The position numbers and the translations under genes were made by a program. From Chromera velia (taxonomy: Eukaryota > Sar > Chromeraceae), in assembly GCA_018398765.1 (NCBI GenBank), contig JAHBMJ010001517.1, positions 16,957-30,804 on the forward strand: a stretch of DNA of 13,848 nt. The letters run 5' to 3'. The notes beneath the pieces are model-generated. The model was given only the letters and a program-made list of their open reading frames with translations. It searched no databases and was not told the origin of the DNA. Positions 1 to 7,901 of the stretch are shown here, in pieces (positions within the stretch are counted from its first letter, which is position 1; each line of letters opens with the position of its first letter).

Positions 1-960
1 GGGGGGGGGGGGGAGGCGGATTAGCTCGGTCAACCGCGTGCTGTCCAAAGCCGAGAGGTGCGAGAGACAGAGCACGCATGAGCAAAACCCAGACGGTTTT
101 CTCATTTTCATGCGAGTGAAGGGAGGGAGCTTGCTTGCGACAGATGGGGTTGACAGGAGCGAAAGAGAGGACAAGAGAGACGGGAGCATGAGAGTGGAGA
201 TGTTCAAGAGCTGCCGGCAAAGAAAGGGAAAACCATTTATTGACACGGAATAGAAAAAATGAGCGGAGTAGGAAAGGTCCGGTCCCTCTTGGAGCGAGGG
301 CACCTGAGTCCAGCCATCCATGCATGCAAGCATTCGATTACCGCGATGGTATGATCTGTGGATTGCCCATTCAGCTTCCGAAGAAACAATCGAGCAAAGG
401 ACTGATGTGATGTATGCATACAGGGGGGAGAGAAGAGAAGAGAACAAGAACGTCATGCATGAGCAAGAGGGAGAGACAGAGAGGGAGAGAGAGAGACAGA
501 GAGAGACAGAGAGAGAACAACGAAAGGGCAGACGGACCGAGAGAGCAATTTTTGAATGAAGGAAGACCTGCCGAATCAGTTCAGACTCATCAATGGATCG
601 ATGGATTCCTGGGTGGATGGGTGCAGGTTTGTGCAGAATCTGAAGAAGGGCGGCACCGAGCTGGTTCTTCCGAAGGATCACGAAAAGTTTGACTGGCTGT
701 GCCTCCCTCTGATGTCCAAAAACCGGCTCTCCCTCCTCAACCATCTGGAAGCAAATGACGTCAGTCAGTCAGTCTGTCAGTCTCTCTACCTGCCTGCCAG
801 AATTGAGACTGCGACACTTCAGATGATCCACGTTTTCTTGTCTTCTCTTCTGTTCGGGAGGGGGCATTCAGAAGGGCGTTCTCATGCTTTCTTTCTTCCG
901 TCTTTCCTCCTTACTTTGTGCTTTTGTTTCTTCCTGTCTCTTGCTGTCTGACTGCCCATT

Positions 961-1048
<88 letters not shown>

Positions 1049-1351
1049 GTCCAGACGAGAGTCTGTATGGCTGGGAACATCACACGCCATCCGGCATACA
1101 GACATTATCTGAAGGTAGGTGGAACATCACACGCCATCCGGCATCCAGACATTATCTGAACGTAGGTGGAACATCACACGCCATCCGGCATACAGACATT
1201 ATCTGAAGGTAGGTGGAGCATCACATGCCATCCGGCATACAGACATTCTCTGAAAGTAGGTGGGCGAGTGTCGGCTCCTCAAGGGAGGTTCAACTTTTCT
1301 TTCTTTCTTTCTTTCTTGCTTGCTTGCTTGCTTTCTTTCTTTTTTTTTTTT

Positions 1352-1382
<31 letters not shown>

Positions 1383-2133
1383 GTCTTTCTTTCTTTCTTT
1401 CTTTCTTTTCTTTCTTTCTTTCTTTCTTTCTTTTCTTTCTTTCTTTCTTTCTTTCTTTCAGGAATTTCCCGAGTCGGACCGCGTGATGGCTGAGGGGTTC
1501 ATGCTGGGGGCCCATCACGGTCTGACGCCTGAGGACGTCGACAGGGTTAGTTACTTAGTTTGTTAGACAACAATTAGTGCCCTGGGGGGGCGGAGGGGGC
1601 AGAGGAGGCAAGGGGGGTGATAGGCCGGTTGTATGAATCTTCCTTCCTCCTTCCATCGAGGATTTGGACGGGGAGAGTGGGACCTTGATTACGTCCCTTC
1701 TTTCCTTCACTTCTTCTTCTTCCTTCTATATTCTTGGCATTTGTTCTCCTGGCGTCTCTTTCCCCCTGTATGTCAGTGTTAGAGAAGAAGGAACAGAGAT
1801 TTGGAGATCTTCCTCCCTGTCTGCCTCGATCTGTTGTTCTGTTCCTCGCTCATGACCCTTTTGCCTGCATTGTCTGTCTGGCTATCCGTACGTCTGGTTG
1901 TGCATCATGTGTCGTTATCTCCTCGATCCTGTGTATGTGAGAAAATGGAATGAAAGAAAGAAGGCCAGACAGAAAAGATTGTGATGGTCTCTCTCTCTCC
2001 CCCCCCCCCCCNNNNCCCCCCCCCTCTCTCTCTCTCTGTGTGTGAGTGTGTGTGTGCGTGTGTGCCTGGGAGCGTGCAGGTCTGCGGGTTGATCCTCGAA
2101 TGGGAGAAAGACCAGAAGAAGGGCGGAAGCTGA
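1..2133 (+). CDS. Spliced 3' part of a DegT/DnrJ/EryC1/StrS-family gene (nucleotide-sugar dehydratase or aminotransferase), 5' partial
   Basis: Short exons at 627-759, 1049-1114, 1462-1545 and 2080-2133 join without a stop, each junction having GT at the donor and AG at the acceptor; a fifth exon at about 17-57 is possible. Joined, they give the C-terminal domain of a PLP-fold sugar-modifying enzyme. The clearest signature is AGNITRHPAY in exon 3, which matches the G-N-x-T-R-x-P-A segment of 3-dehydratases such as RfbH/E1 and ColD, followed by ESDRVMAEGFMLGAHHGLT in exon 4 and a short helical tail ending in TGA. Proteins of this family act on nucleotide-linked 4-keto-6-deoxyhexoses in deoxysugar synthesis. 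The PLP/lysine (or histidine) half lies upstream of the window, so dehydratase and transaminase cannot be told apart. Introns 760-1048, 1115-1461 and 1546-2079 are all phase 0. The family call rests on motifs recalled from the family, not on a search. Confidence 0.72.
17..57 (+). CDS. Possible upstream exon of the DegT-family gene (partial)
   Basis: Read from 17, this stretch gives RISSVNRVLSKAE plus two bases of an Arg codon, followed by a GTGCGA donor. Joined to the acceptor at 626 it completes AGG (Arg) and leads into FVQNLKKGG. This would be a phase-2 intron (58-626), unlike the three phase-0 introns downstream. The content suits the Arg-rich helix that precedes the C-terminal domain in this family. 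The left edge is a run of G (1-13), so the exon start cannot be set. The acceptor lacks a good pyrimidine tract, so this exon is tentative. Confidence 0.35.
58..626 (+). other. Putative intron with purine-rich GAGA tract
   Basis: This stretch would be an intron if the exon at 17-57 is real. It holds a long purine tract of GAGA/GACAGA units at about 468-545. I found no convincing coding segment in it. The AG at 635-636 is an alternative acceptor to the one at 625-626. Confidence 0.35.
627..759 (+). CDS. DegT-family gene, exon 2
   Basis: The frame reads FVQNLKKGGTELVLPKD, then FDWLCLPLMSKN and RLSLLNHLEAND. This fits the family pattern of a helix (x-N-L-K-K), an L-x-L-P strand, then a W-x-x-x-P-L strand and a helix ending just before the T-R motif in the next exon. 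The donor is GAC|GTCAGT at 760. The GTCA repeat there offers other GT positions nearby, but only this one joins in frame to exon 3 with sensible family spacing. The exon start (627 or 637) is less certain than its end. Confidence 0.68.
760..1048 (+). other. Intron with CT/GT microsatellite at the 3' splice site
   Basis: The donor is GTCAGT and the acceptor GTGTGCAG. The last ~90 bases are a (CT)n then (GT)n microsatellite (about 961-1045) that runs directly into the acceptor, so the repeat stands in for the polypyrimidine tract. The long frames read through it on both strands (Cys-Val or Thr-His repeats) are low-complexity artefacts. Confidence 0.65.
1049..1114 (+). CDS. DegT-family gene, exon 3 (AGNITR motif)
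   Basis: This 22-codon exon reads VQTRVCMAGNITRHPAYRHY then LK, between TGTGCAG and the donor GTAGGT. The T-R and A-G-N-x-T-R-x-P-A-Y sequence is the strongest family marker in the gene; in relatives it lines the nucleotide-sugar site at the C-terminal domain interface. Both ends are phase 0. The last 41 bases of the exon also form the first unit of a tandem repeat that continues into the intron. Confidence 0.75.
1074..1255 (+). repeat. 47-bp minisatellite copied from an exon end plus its splice donor
   Basis: The exon segment 1074-1114 is followed by three 47-bp units at 1115-1161, 1162-1208 and 1209-1255. Each starts with GTAGGTGG and ends TCTGAA plus C, G or A. Unit 1 differs from unit 2 at two positions and unit 3 at four, by eye. 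After the last unit GTAGGTGGG appears once more. Each unit therefore repeats both the exon end and the donor. Confidence 0.9.
1115..1461 (+). other. Intron with minisatellite and CTTT microsatellite
   Basis: The donor is AAG|GTAGGT and the acceptor CTTTCAG. After the 47-bp units comes a CTTT/CTTG tract at about 1293-1459 that ends directly at the acceptor. Frames read through it (Ser-Phe-Leu-rich on +, Lys-Glu-Arg-rich on -) are not genes. Confidence 0.68.
1293..1459. repeat. (CTTT)n microsatellite
   Basis: CTTT units run through this stretch with a short CTTG block near 1316-1332, a T run near 1341-1353 and occasional unit breaks. It lies inside the intron and supplies its polypyrimidine tract. 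Confidence 0.92.
1462..1545 (+). CDS. DegT-family gene, exon 4
   Basis: This 28-codon exon reads EFPESDRVM, AEGFMLGAHHGL and TPEDVDR. In the family, the segment after the G-N-x-T-R motif is P-x-x-D-x-x-x-x-x-G-F-x-x-G, then a short loop and an acidic helix start, which matches. The donor is AGG|GTTAGT. If this donor is skipped the frame ends in TAG at 1564-1566 after only six more residues, so a short alternative C-terminus cannot be excluded. Splicing to 2080 gives a better helix. Confidence 0.72.
1546..2079 (+). other. Intron with assembly gap and CT/GT repeats
   Basis: The donor is GTTAGT and the acceptor GCGTGCAG. It contains a G-rich stretch (1582-1620), a poly-C tract broken by NNNN at 2012-2015, and (CT)n(GT)n repeats at 2025-2066 shortly before the acceptor. 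The gap in a poly-C run suggests the true length is unknown. Confidence 0.6.
2080..2133 (+). CDS. DegT-family gene, terminal exon
   Basis: After GTGCAG the frame reads VCGLILEWEKDQKKGGS and stops at TGA (2131-2133). Joined to exon 4 it continues the EDVDR helix as EDVDR-VCGLILEW, the expected closing helix of this family, followed by a charged tail. It is in the same phase as the other junctions. Confidence 0.65.
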   Translation, partial: VCGLILEWEKDQKKGGS

Positions 2134-3060
2134 GGGGAGGGGATGGTGCGGCCTGGCTGCCTGTCTTTCCCTCTTTCTCTCTCTCTCTCTCAGTGGATGC
2201 ACGGGGGGAGGGAGCAGAAAGCTAGGGCGGGGGATGGTTGAGAAGAAACAGAGAGGCAGGCGGTGTCTCATGCCTGTGCATCTCTCTCTGTATCTCTTCA
2301 TTTGTTTCGCCCCTCAGTCTCTTCTCTTCTTTTCTTTGCTGCATCTCTCTAGCCTCCATTCATGCACATGCCTGATTGAGGTGGGTGGGGGGAGACAGGG
2401 GAGGGGTCATGCTTGTCTTACCTTATCCATCGAGACAGGAAGGAAATGAAGGAAGAGGGGGAAGAAAGCCTGAGGGTTGGAAGGATTTCTTTCTTTCATT
2501 CTGCATGCGTGGTGTCGTCCTTTCTTCATCTCTTTCTTCCCCCTTTTCGTTCTCTGGTTGGTTGAAAGAAAGAAAGTATTTAGCCAGAAAGGCACGGCGG
2601 GAGGGTCAGAGCTTCGTCTCTCTTTCTTGTGTCGTTGAAAATTTCAGAGCGAGGGGGTGTCCATTCAAATTGATTAGACTGGATCGCTCTTTTCCTCCAA
2701 CTGATCATGTAAAGTGAAGCGAGGGTGCTTGGCATGCATGAATCACCTGCATGGGCACTCTCTCGAATTCATTCGAAAAGGATCGTAAGAACGTCGGGTC
2801 GGCAATTTTTTTTCCCTTTCTCCAGGGATTTCCGTCGCAGTCTCTCTTCTCTGTATTAATTCTGCTCTGATGTGCATACGTGTATTTGCGCGGCTGTCTG
2901 TTTTGTCTTTAAGCGTGCGTCTCTGCACACAGCGTCTCACCGTCAAGCGCTTCAAACGAAGAAAAGGATAAGAGAGAGAGAAGGACTCCCACAATGAATG
3001 CTCCGCCCGGGGGGGGGGCCCACATCCATTTGGATGCTCAACGGATAGATTAGGTGTAAT
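2134..3060. other. 3' flank of the DegT-family gene; no gene seen
   Basis: The stretch is rich in CT/TTTC and GGGG tracts, including a (CT)n block at 2176-2191. The open frames on either strand are compositionally biased and match nothing I recognise. The 3' UTR and polyadenylation site should lie here but I cannot place them. Confidence 0.5.
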
Positions 3061-4030
3061 TTGGTGTCGCAAAGTATGTATTTGTCAGACTTTAACTATG
3101 TGTATTAATGTTTCTTCCAGGTGTCTAGTTCAAAAATTGAATCAAAATATGCATGATCAATGATTATCGCCGTCGTACAACTAGCTGTACAATAAAAATT
3201 CATGAAAATGATCGATGATAAAAATTGAAAGGCTAAATATATAATACAAATATATTATTAAATATAAAACTAGATATGTAAGAGCTAGTGTAAAAGTCAA
3301 AAATGTCTAGCTTTTCTTTTACTTTGAACGTTCAGAGTGTTTGGTCATGTTTGGTTCATTTAAATTTCTTTTCGTTCTAATATATTGGAATATAGAAACT
3401 TTGAAAAAAAACATTATTTTTTGATTTAATGTTGCACCATTTTCTTCCCACTTGGTAACTAATCGTTCTGTTTTCAGTTTTTTACGCTAGGGGTAATTAA
3501 AAAAAAAAAAAAACATTTAGTCATTTTCACTTTTTTTTTTTTTAATGTAAAAAATGTGTGGTTTCCTAGTGTTTTTGCATCTGTACCAGGGAAGAAGGTA
3601 TGTAGCCTTTTCCAATGTAGCCTTTTCCAGGGAAGTGTTGTGAAGGTTCTGCCCTGTATCTCCTCTGTCTCTTTTGTTTCTCTTTTGTTTGTCCATTCTA
3701 TCGTGAAGCCGCGATTGATAAGGTGATCGAAGTCGCTTTTGGTTTAGTCGTTGCATGGTGGTTTTAGGACAAAACTTATCGACAAACTAAGCTAGATCCG
3801 CCTCCCATATATGGGGATGCGGCATGCATGACAAAACCCTCAATCATCATTATGAAAAAAAAAAAGTCCGGAGAGTTTTTTTTTTTTTTTTTTGTTTAAA
3901 AATTACCCCTAGTTTTTACGTCTGTACATTAGTATCTGTCATTGAACAATCGAACGGCCAGGCAGATATGTTACACTACCTTCTAGTACCAGGGATGGGA
4001 AATAGGTTATTAACCGAACCGAACCAGACT
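3061..4030. other. AT-rich block with short inverted and direct repeats; no gene seen
   Basis: AT content rises sharply here. CTAGGGGTAATT at 3487-3498 is matched by its reverse complement at 3901-3912, both next to A/T runs, bounding about 425 bp. Inside, CCTAGTGTTTTTGCATCTGTAC (3565-3586) recurs in slightly changed form at 3908-3927. A perfect 15-bp tandem pair (ATGTAGCCTTTTCCA) lies at 3600-3629. This may be a decayed transposon. I see no coding region. Confidence 0.45.
3600..3629. repeat. 15-bp tandem duplication (two perfect units)
   Basis: ATGTAGCCTTTTCCA occurs twice in a row at 3600-3614 and 3615-3629, followed by GGGAAG. Confidence 0.9.
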
Positions 4031-4400
4031 ACGCATGCCGGGGGGGAGTGGGGTGTTTTTTACCTCCCTAAAGCGGTGCATTTCTGCAAAAAACTCGTTC
4101 TCATAATTGGTAAGGAATTAGAAGCTGAAACTTTATGTAAGAAGACGTTGTAACAATAGAAAAAGACCTATTGAACAGATTTTTTATATCATTTCTAGAA
4201 CACTAATAGCAGCCTATGTTTCTAGAAACAACATATAAAATCTGTTCAATAGTTCTTTTTCTATCGTTACAACGTCTTTTTACATAAAGTTTCAGCTTTT
4301 AACTCCTTACCAATTATGAGAACGATTTTTTTATGGAAAAGCGCCGGTCTCCTATGCAGAGGGAGGGGCAAAAAGGACCCCACTCGCCCCTGGCATACGC
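4031..4400. mobile_element. Foldback (long inverted-repeat) element
   Basis: The inner arms, 4088-4200 and 4219-4332, are reverse complements at roughly 95% by eye, with an 18-base loop at 4201-4218. Each arm next to the loop carries TTCTAGAA, itself a palindrome. Outer, more diverged arms continue to 4031 and 4400 (CGCATGCC...GAGTGGGGT against the reverse complement of ACCCCACTCGC...GGCATACGC). No intact protein gene lies inside. I could not identify a target-site duplication, so the true ends may be further out. It is best read as a MITE-like or Foldback-type non-autonomous element. Confidence 0.7.
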
Positions 4401-4549
4401 CCCATAAAGCGCCAAATCCATCTTTCTTCGTACACCGGAATGGATAAGTGCTCCTCCAACTTTCTGGTGCTTTCCAGAGCCTTTTTTTTTTATCTGTGAT
4501 ATGCGAACAGCGTTAGGCTGAGCGCACAAGGTTCGTCATGCAGTGTAGC
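4401..4549. other. Unassigned spacer between two repeat elements
   Basis: This short stretch lies between the foldback element and the first copy of the dispersed AGTTGAAG element. It has a T run at 4482-4491 and nothing else I recognise. It may be part of either element. Confidence 0.3.
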
Positions 4550-4874
4550 AGTTGAAGTATAGATAGCCGTCGGGGTACCGTGCCATGCATTGGGCTGCGG
4601 GCTTGGCCGGGCTTGTGTTATGTACGCGTGTTGCACGCATACAGCGAATAATCGCCGCGCCGAGCAATTATCGCGCAGACGTATTGTTTTATCATTTCTG
4701 TGCGTATCGTACTTTGGATAGCATGCAAGATTGGATTCATTGCTTTGCTTTTGGATTGAGAGTATTACTATTACTTTTACAGACTTCTCCAGGAGCTGTA
4801 CAGACTTGGGCACAGACTACAGAGACTTACCTGTCATGACACCTTGACACATACCTTCACTTTACCTTAGTTCT
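4550..4874 (+). mobile_element. Dispersed AGTTGAAG element, copy 1 (right end missing)
   Basis: It starts AGTTGAAGTATAGATAGCCG and is similar along its whole length to 9060-9388, with scattered substitutions, many of them C/T or G/A changes. Both copies keep the block from CAGGAGCTGTACAGACTTGG to TGTCATGACACCTTGACAC. The similarity ends after CCTTAGTTCT, where copy 2 continues to its right inverted repeat. Copy 1 is therefore truncated. No coding function is evident. Confidence 0.75.
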
Positions 4875-6767
4875 GCAGTTAACAGCCATAGTGCTTGCTG
4901 TTGCTGTGTTACAGTTCGAACGGTTTTGTCTCTCTCATAATGTTTCCTTACCTTCTTTCTCTGTGACTGAGGACCGCTCCTCTTCTTTTAAAGCAGCCTC
5001 AGGGCATTCCTCTGTTCTTCGCAACGCATCTGTTTACGCAGCCTAGTTATTTTAATCATATCCTCGCTTTTATGATAGAAACGCTTCTAGCAGTTGTGTA
5101 CTCAGCAGCTGCTAGATGAATCTTGACAAGTTTGCTTCTATGGACAAGGTGAACGATCTACTGTTTATGCACATCAAATATAAGCAGGAGTGGAGAACTG
5201 GTTCTGAAGGGGGTTTTTCCTTAATCTGTAGAAGGAGAAGGAGTCGGGTGGACTTTAGTCCACGAAACATTGCAGCTTCTGGTTGTGAAAGAAAGGAGAC
5301 GGCTTGGATGACCTTCTGCAACAGCGCCTCTGAGCAGTCAAGGATGACTGGCAGAGGTATCTCTGTGGATCTCTCAAGTGCAGCTTCTTGTTGGGATTAG
5401 AATCTGTTTCGCAAGTGAAAGAAAATCTTGTAAACGACCTCCTGCAGTGTATTGATCTATCTCTTTCTCTCTCCTTCATAGTTTTTTGCATCCCTCAGTT
5501 AACACTGTGAACAGCCTGTGCTGTCTCTTCCTGGTCTTTGACGTTCCATTCTACTTATGAGTGGTGACTGAACAAACCAGGAGACAGGTCTGCACTGGTT
5601 TTGTTTTCTTGTTATCTCACCCTGTGTGAAGTCTTCTAGAGGAAGGAGAAAAGAGTTCTGATCGTGGACCTTCGTTCTGTATGCTATGCGGAGTGTGCCG
5701 TTTCGCCTGTGCCTCTCGCCTGTGCCGAATGGACATCCTGAGTGAGAATGAGATGGTTTGTTGATTTGTGAGTGCCTGGACGTACTCTGATACATAAATA
5801 GGTCATGTCTGGATTGAGATATACGCTGTATCAGGGGCTGCCCACCCACGTTCATGAGTCTGTCGCCGGGCCACATTCCGTTGAATGAAGACGATTCATG
5901 AGGCAGTAGCTATACCTTTCAGAGCGGTTACTGTATGCTTGTCCTGCATGCTGTACCTGGTTGTATCGATTTCATCTGGCTGTGTTTTCTGGGTTTTGTG
6001 AATGGATGGACTCGATGACTTCTATATAGACTTTGTAGAAACTTCGAGTGCCTTAAACTTCTGCACCCATCCTTAGATCTAAATCAGTCGATTTATGAAT
6101 ATCCCTTTTCCACCTTGTCAGCAACGGATAGCCGGGGGGGGGATGAATACACGTAAGGACTGGGATGATGGAGTAACAGATCCCTGCCTGAAAAGAAGGA
6201 AAGAAAAGAATTCCGTTTGAATCCGCTTTCCCAACGTAGGAAAACAAGAAGACAGACATGTATGTGTGTAAACGTCCAATCATTTTCTTTTCATTCATTA
6301 AATTTTTTGAGACCTCTCTTCTCAAACTGTTTTTCTTTTTGTACTGTGTGAGTCTGAGCATCTAGTCTTTGTGTAACTTATTGCGGCGGTAGCGGAAGAT
6401 GACTGCGTTTTTGAGTAGCCAATGTTTCGTTCTCTCATCACTTTTTATTCAAAGTCTTACTTTTCTTTTTGTTTGATTTCTCTTCTCTTTTTCTTTTCTT
6501 TCTGGCGTCTCTTGCTCTTTCTTTCTTTGCTCTTTCACGCTCTTCTTCTTGTTTTTTCTCTTTCTTGATCATCGTTTGACTAATGAAATGAGAAAAGAAT
6601 GGGGGGGGGAGCGGGGGTGCTGAAGAAAGAGGGCTAGGAGGAAAGAAAAGAACGAAATGATTTAATAATTGAAAAAGTTTTCTTTTCTCTTCTTTATTCT
6701 TTTTGCTTTGCCTAAACGTGCTTGGTGAAAGTTTCTTTTTCACATACAGCAAAATTGCTTTCTTTTG
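4875..6767. other. Long stretch with no supportable gene
   Basis: I read both strands and found no exon chain with a recognisable product. The open frames are short and of mixed composition. The part from about 6440 to 6860 is strongly CT/TTTC-rich on the + strand with a G run at 6601-6609, giving spurious Lys/Glu-rich frames on the - strand. Confidence 0.45.
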
Positions 6768-7900
6768 CGTTTTCTTTTTGTTCCACCGTTCATTGCTCTC
6801 TCTTTTTCTTTCTCTCTCCTCCTTCTCTTTGCAGTTCTTGCTTTTCTCTTCTCTTTTCAAACAAGTCAACCTGAGCAGTAGATTGAGAAGGAATCACAGG
6901 AACGTGACGGAATGGGGCGGATTGAAGAGAGAGGGGGGGGGAGATGGGGAAGAGAGAGAGGACACATCATACAGAAGGAACTGGAATGCAAAGATAGAAA
7001 TAAAGTGCATCAATGACATTCGTTTTTGCTTTCATTCGGCAGTTCTGTTTTTCTTCTGGATTCACTGTATAGAATTCACTGCATCTTATTTTCTTTTTAA
7101 AGATGTGCAGTCTGTATGACATGTTTGACTTGACTATCTGATTTGTGATCCGTTTTCTTTTCTCGGATTGCTCTTTGTTTCAGCTGAACAGTGTCCTTTC
7201 ACCTTTTAATGGTTGTTTCACTTCTTTTTTTTATATAAAAGGTTTTCTTCTCACATATGCATGTTGATAGCAAAAGACAGACAAAAGAAGAAAAGGAGAA
7301 AGCGCAGCGTGACAAAGATTGAGAAGAAAAGACGTTCAATGACATTCAACTTTCTTTTCTTTTTTGTCAACCAATTTAAATTTTGGTTTGCTTTAATTCT
7401 GCAAAAGGAAAGTAGGTGATGTACATAAGTCATTTGTCATCGCTTCCGCACTCTGACTGATTCATCTCATTCAATACAAGTTATTTTCATTCGTTCATTC
7501 ATTGATTCATTCATTCATTCATCAATCCAGATTTTCTCATCTGCATTCAGGAGTTCATCATATTTTGATTGATTCCACAAGTCTGTTTCCTTTTCGGACT
7601 GAATTGATTTATAGTACAAACTTCTGGTTTTCTTTTCTAAAAGAGGACAGAATGGGAGGGAGATCAAAACAGATTGGATTGATGACGTAACTGTTACATA
7701 CAGGAAGTCTTTACTTTTAACAAAACTTTTTGACTTCCTACCTCAATCGGTAGAGCATGCAATCGTTCTTTTCATTGTAGCTCACTGTTAGAGCATGCGG
7801 CTGTTTTTATTTTTATTGTTGTCTTTGCTGGACTAAAATTTGTTCTGAGTCGTATCGCTCGCGTTGCCTTACGTATTTTTTCTGCAACGTTTTATTTTTG
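6768..7900. repeat. 1133-bp direct duplication, copy 1
   Basis: This segment recurs at 7902-9034 at a fixed offset of 1134, with a single N (7901) between the copies. All the stretches I compared were identical, including the open frames and homopolymer runs. It contains CT-rich sequence, a TATATAAAAGG at about 7232-7242, an ATTC microsatellite near 7485-7523 and tRNA-like sequences at 7740-7851. The open frames inside (up to 138 codons) are Phe/Ser/Lys-rich and do not look like genes. Confidence 0.88.
7740..7851 (+). other. tRNA-like relics (two A-box-like motifs and a B-box-like motif)
   Basis: CTCAATCGGTAGAGCATGC at 7742-7760 and TAGCTCACTGTTAGAGCATG at 7778-7797 both resemble a tRNA D-arm/A box, and the second runs on as CGGCTGTT, like an anticodon arm. 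GTTCTGAGTC at 7842-7851 resembles a B box with one extra base. Spacing and stems do not make a functional tRNA. This could be a SINE head or a tRNA pseudogene. Confidence 0.3.
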
Positions 7901-7901
7901 N

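Noticed and set aside
868-1105. Frames on both strands made of Cys-Val or Thr-His repeats
   Set aside because: They are translations of the CT/GT microsatellite at 961-1045; only 1049-1114 in one frame carries a family motif.
1115-1255. Possible CRISPR-like array from the regular 47-bp units
   Set aside because: The units are directly adjacent with no unique spacers and lie within an exon-intron border, so this is a minisatellite.
1166-1566. Ser-Phe-Leu-rich (+) and Lys-Glu-Arg-rich (-) frames of up to 117 codons
   Set aside because: They are read through the CTTT microsatellite; the real coding part is limited to the exon at 1462-1545.
1915-2301. 128-codon frame on the - strand
   Set aside because: It crosses the NNNN gap, poly-G/C and CT/GT repeats and is low-complexity throughout.
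2743-3072. 109-codon - strand frame, Arg-rich
   Set aside because: It has no recognisable domain or supporting neighbour, and its composition fits chance in CT-rich sequence.
3824-4153. 109-codon + strand frame
   Set aside because: It begins in poly-A/T tracts and runs into one arm of the foldback element; the opposite arm gives a mirror peptide in 4314-4529.
6438-6869. 143-codon Lys/Glu/Arg-rich - strand frame
   Set aside because: It is the reverse reading of a TTTC/CTTT-rich tract and has coiled-coil-like composition only because of that bias.
7232-7242. TATATAAAAGG as a promoter
   Set aside because: It is a good TATA match but no believable gene follows, and such strings are common in this AT/T-rich stretch.
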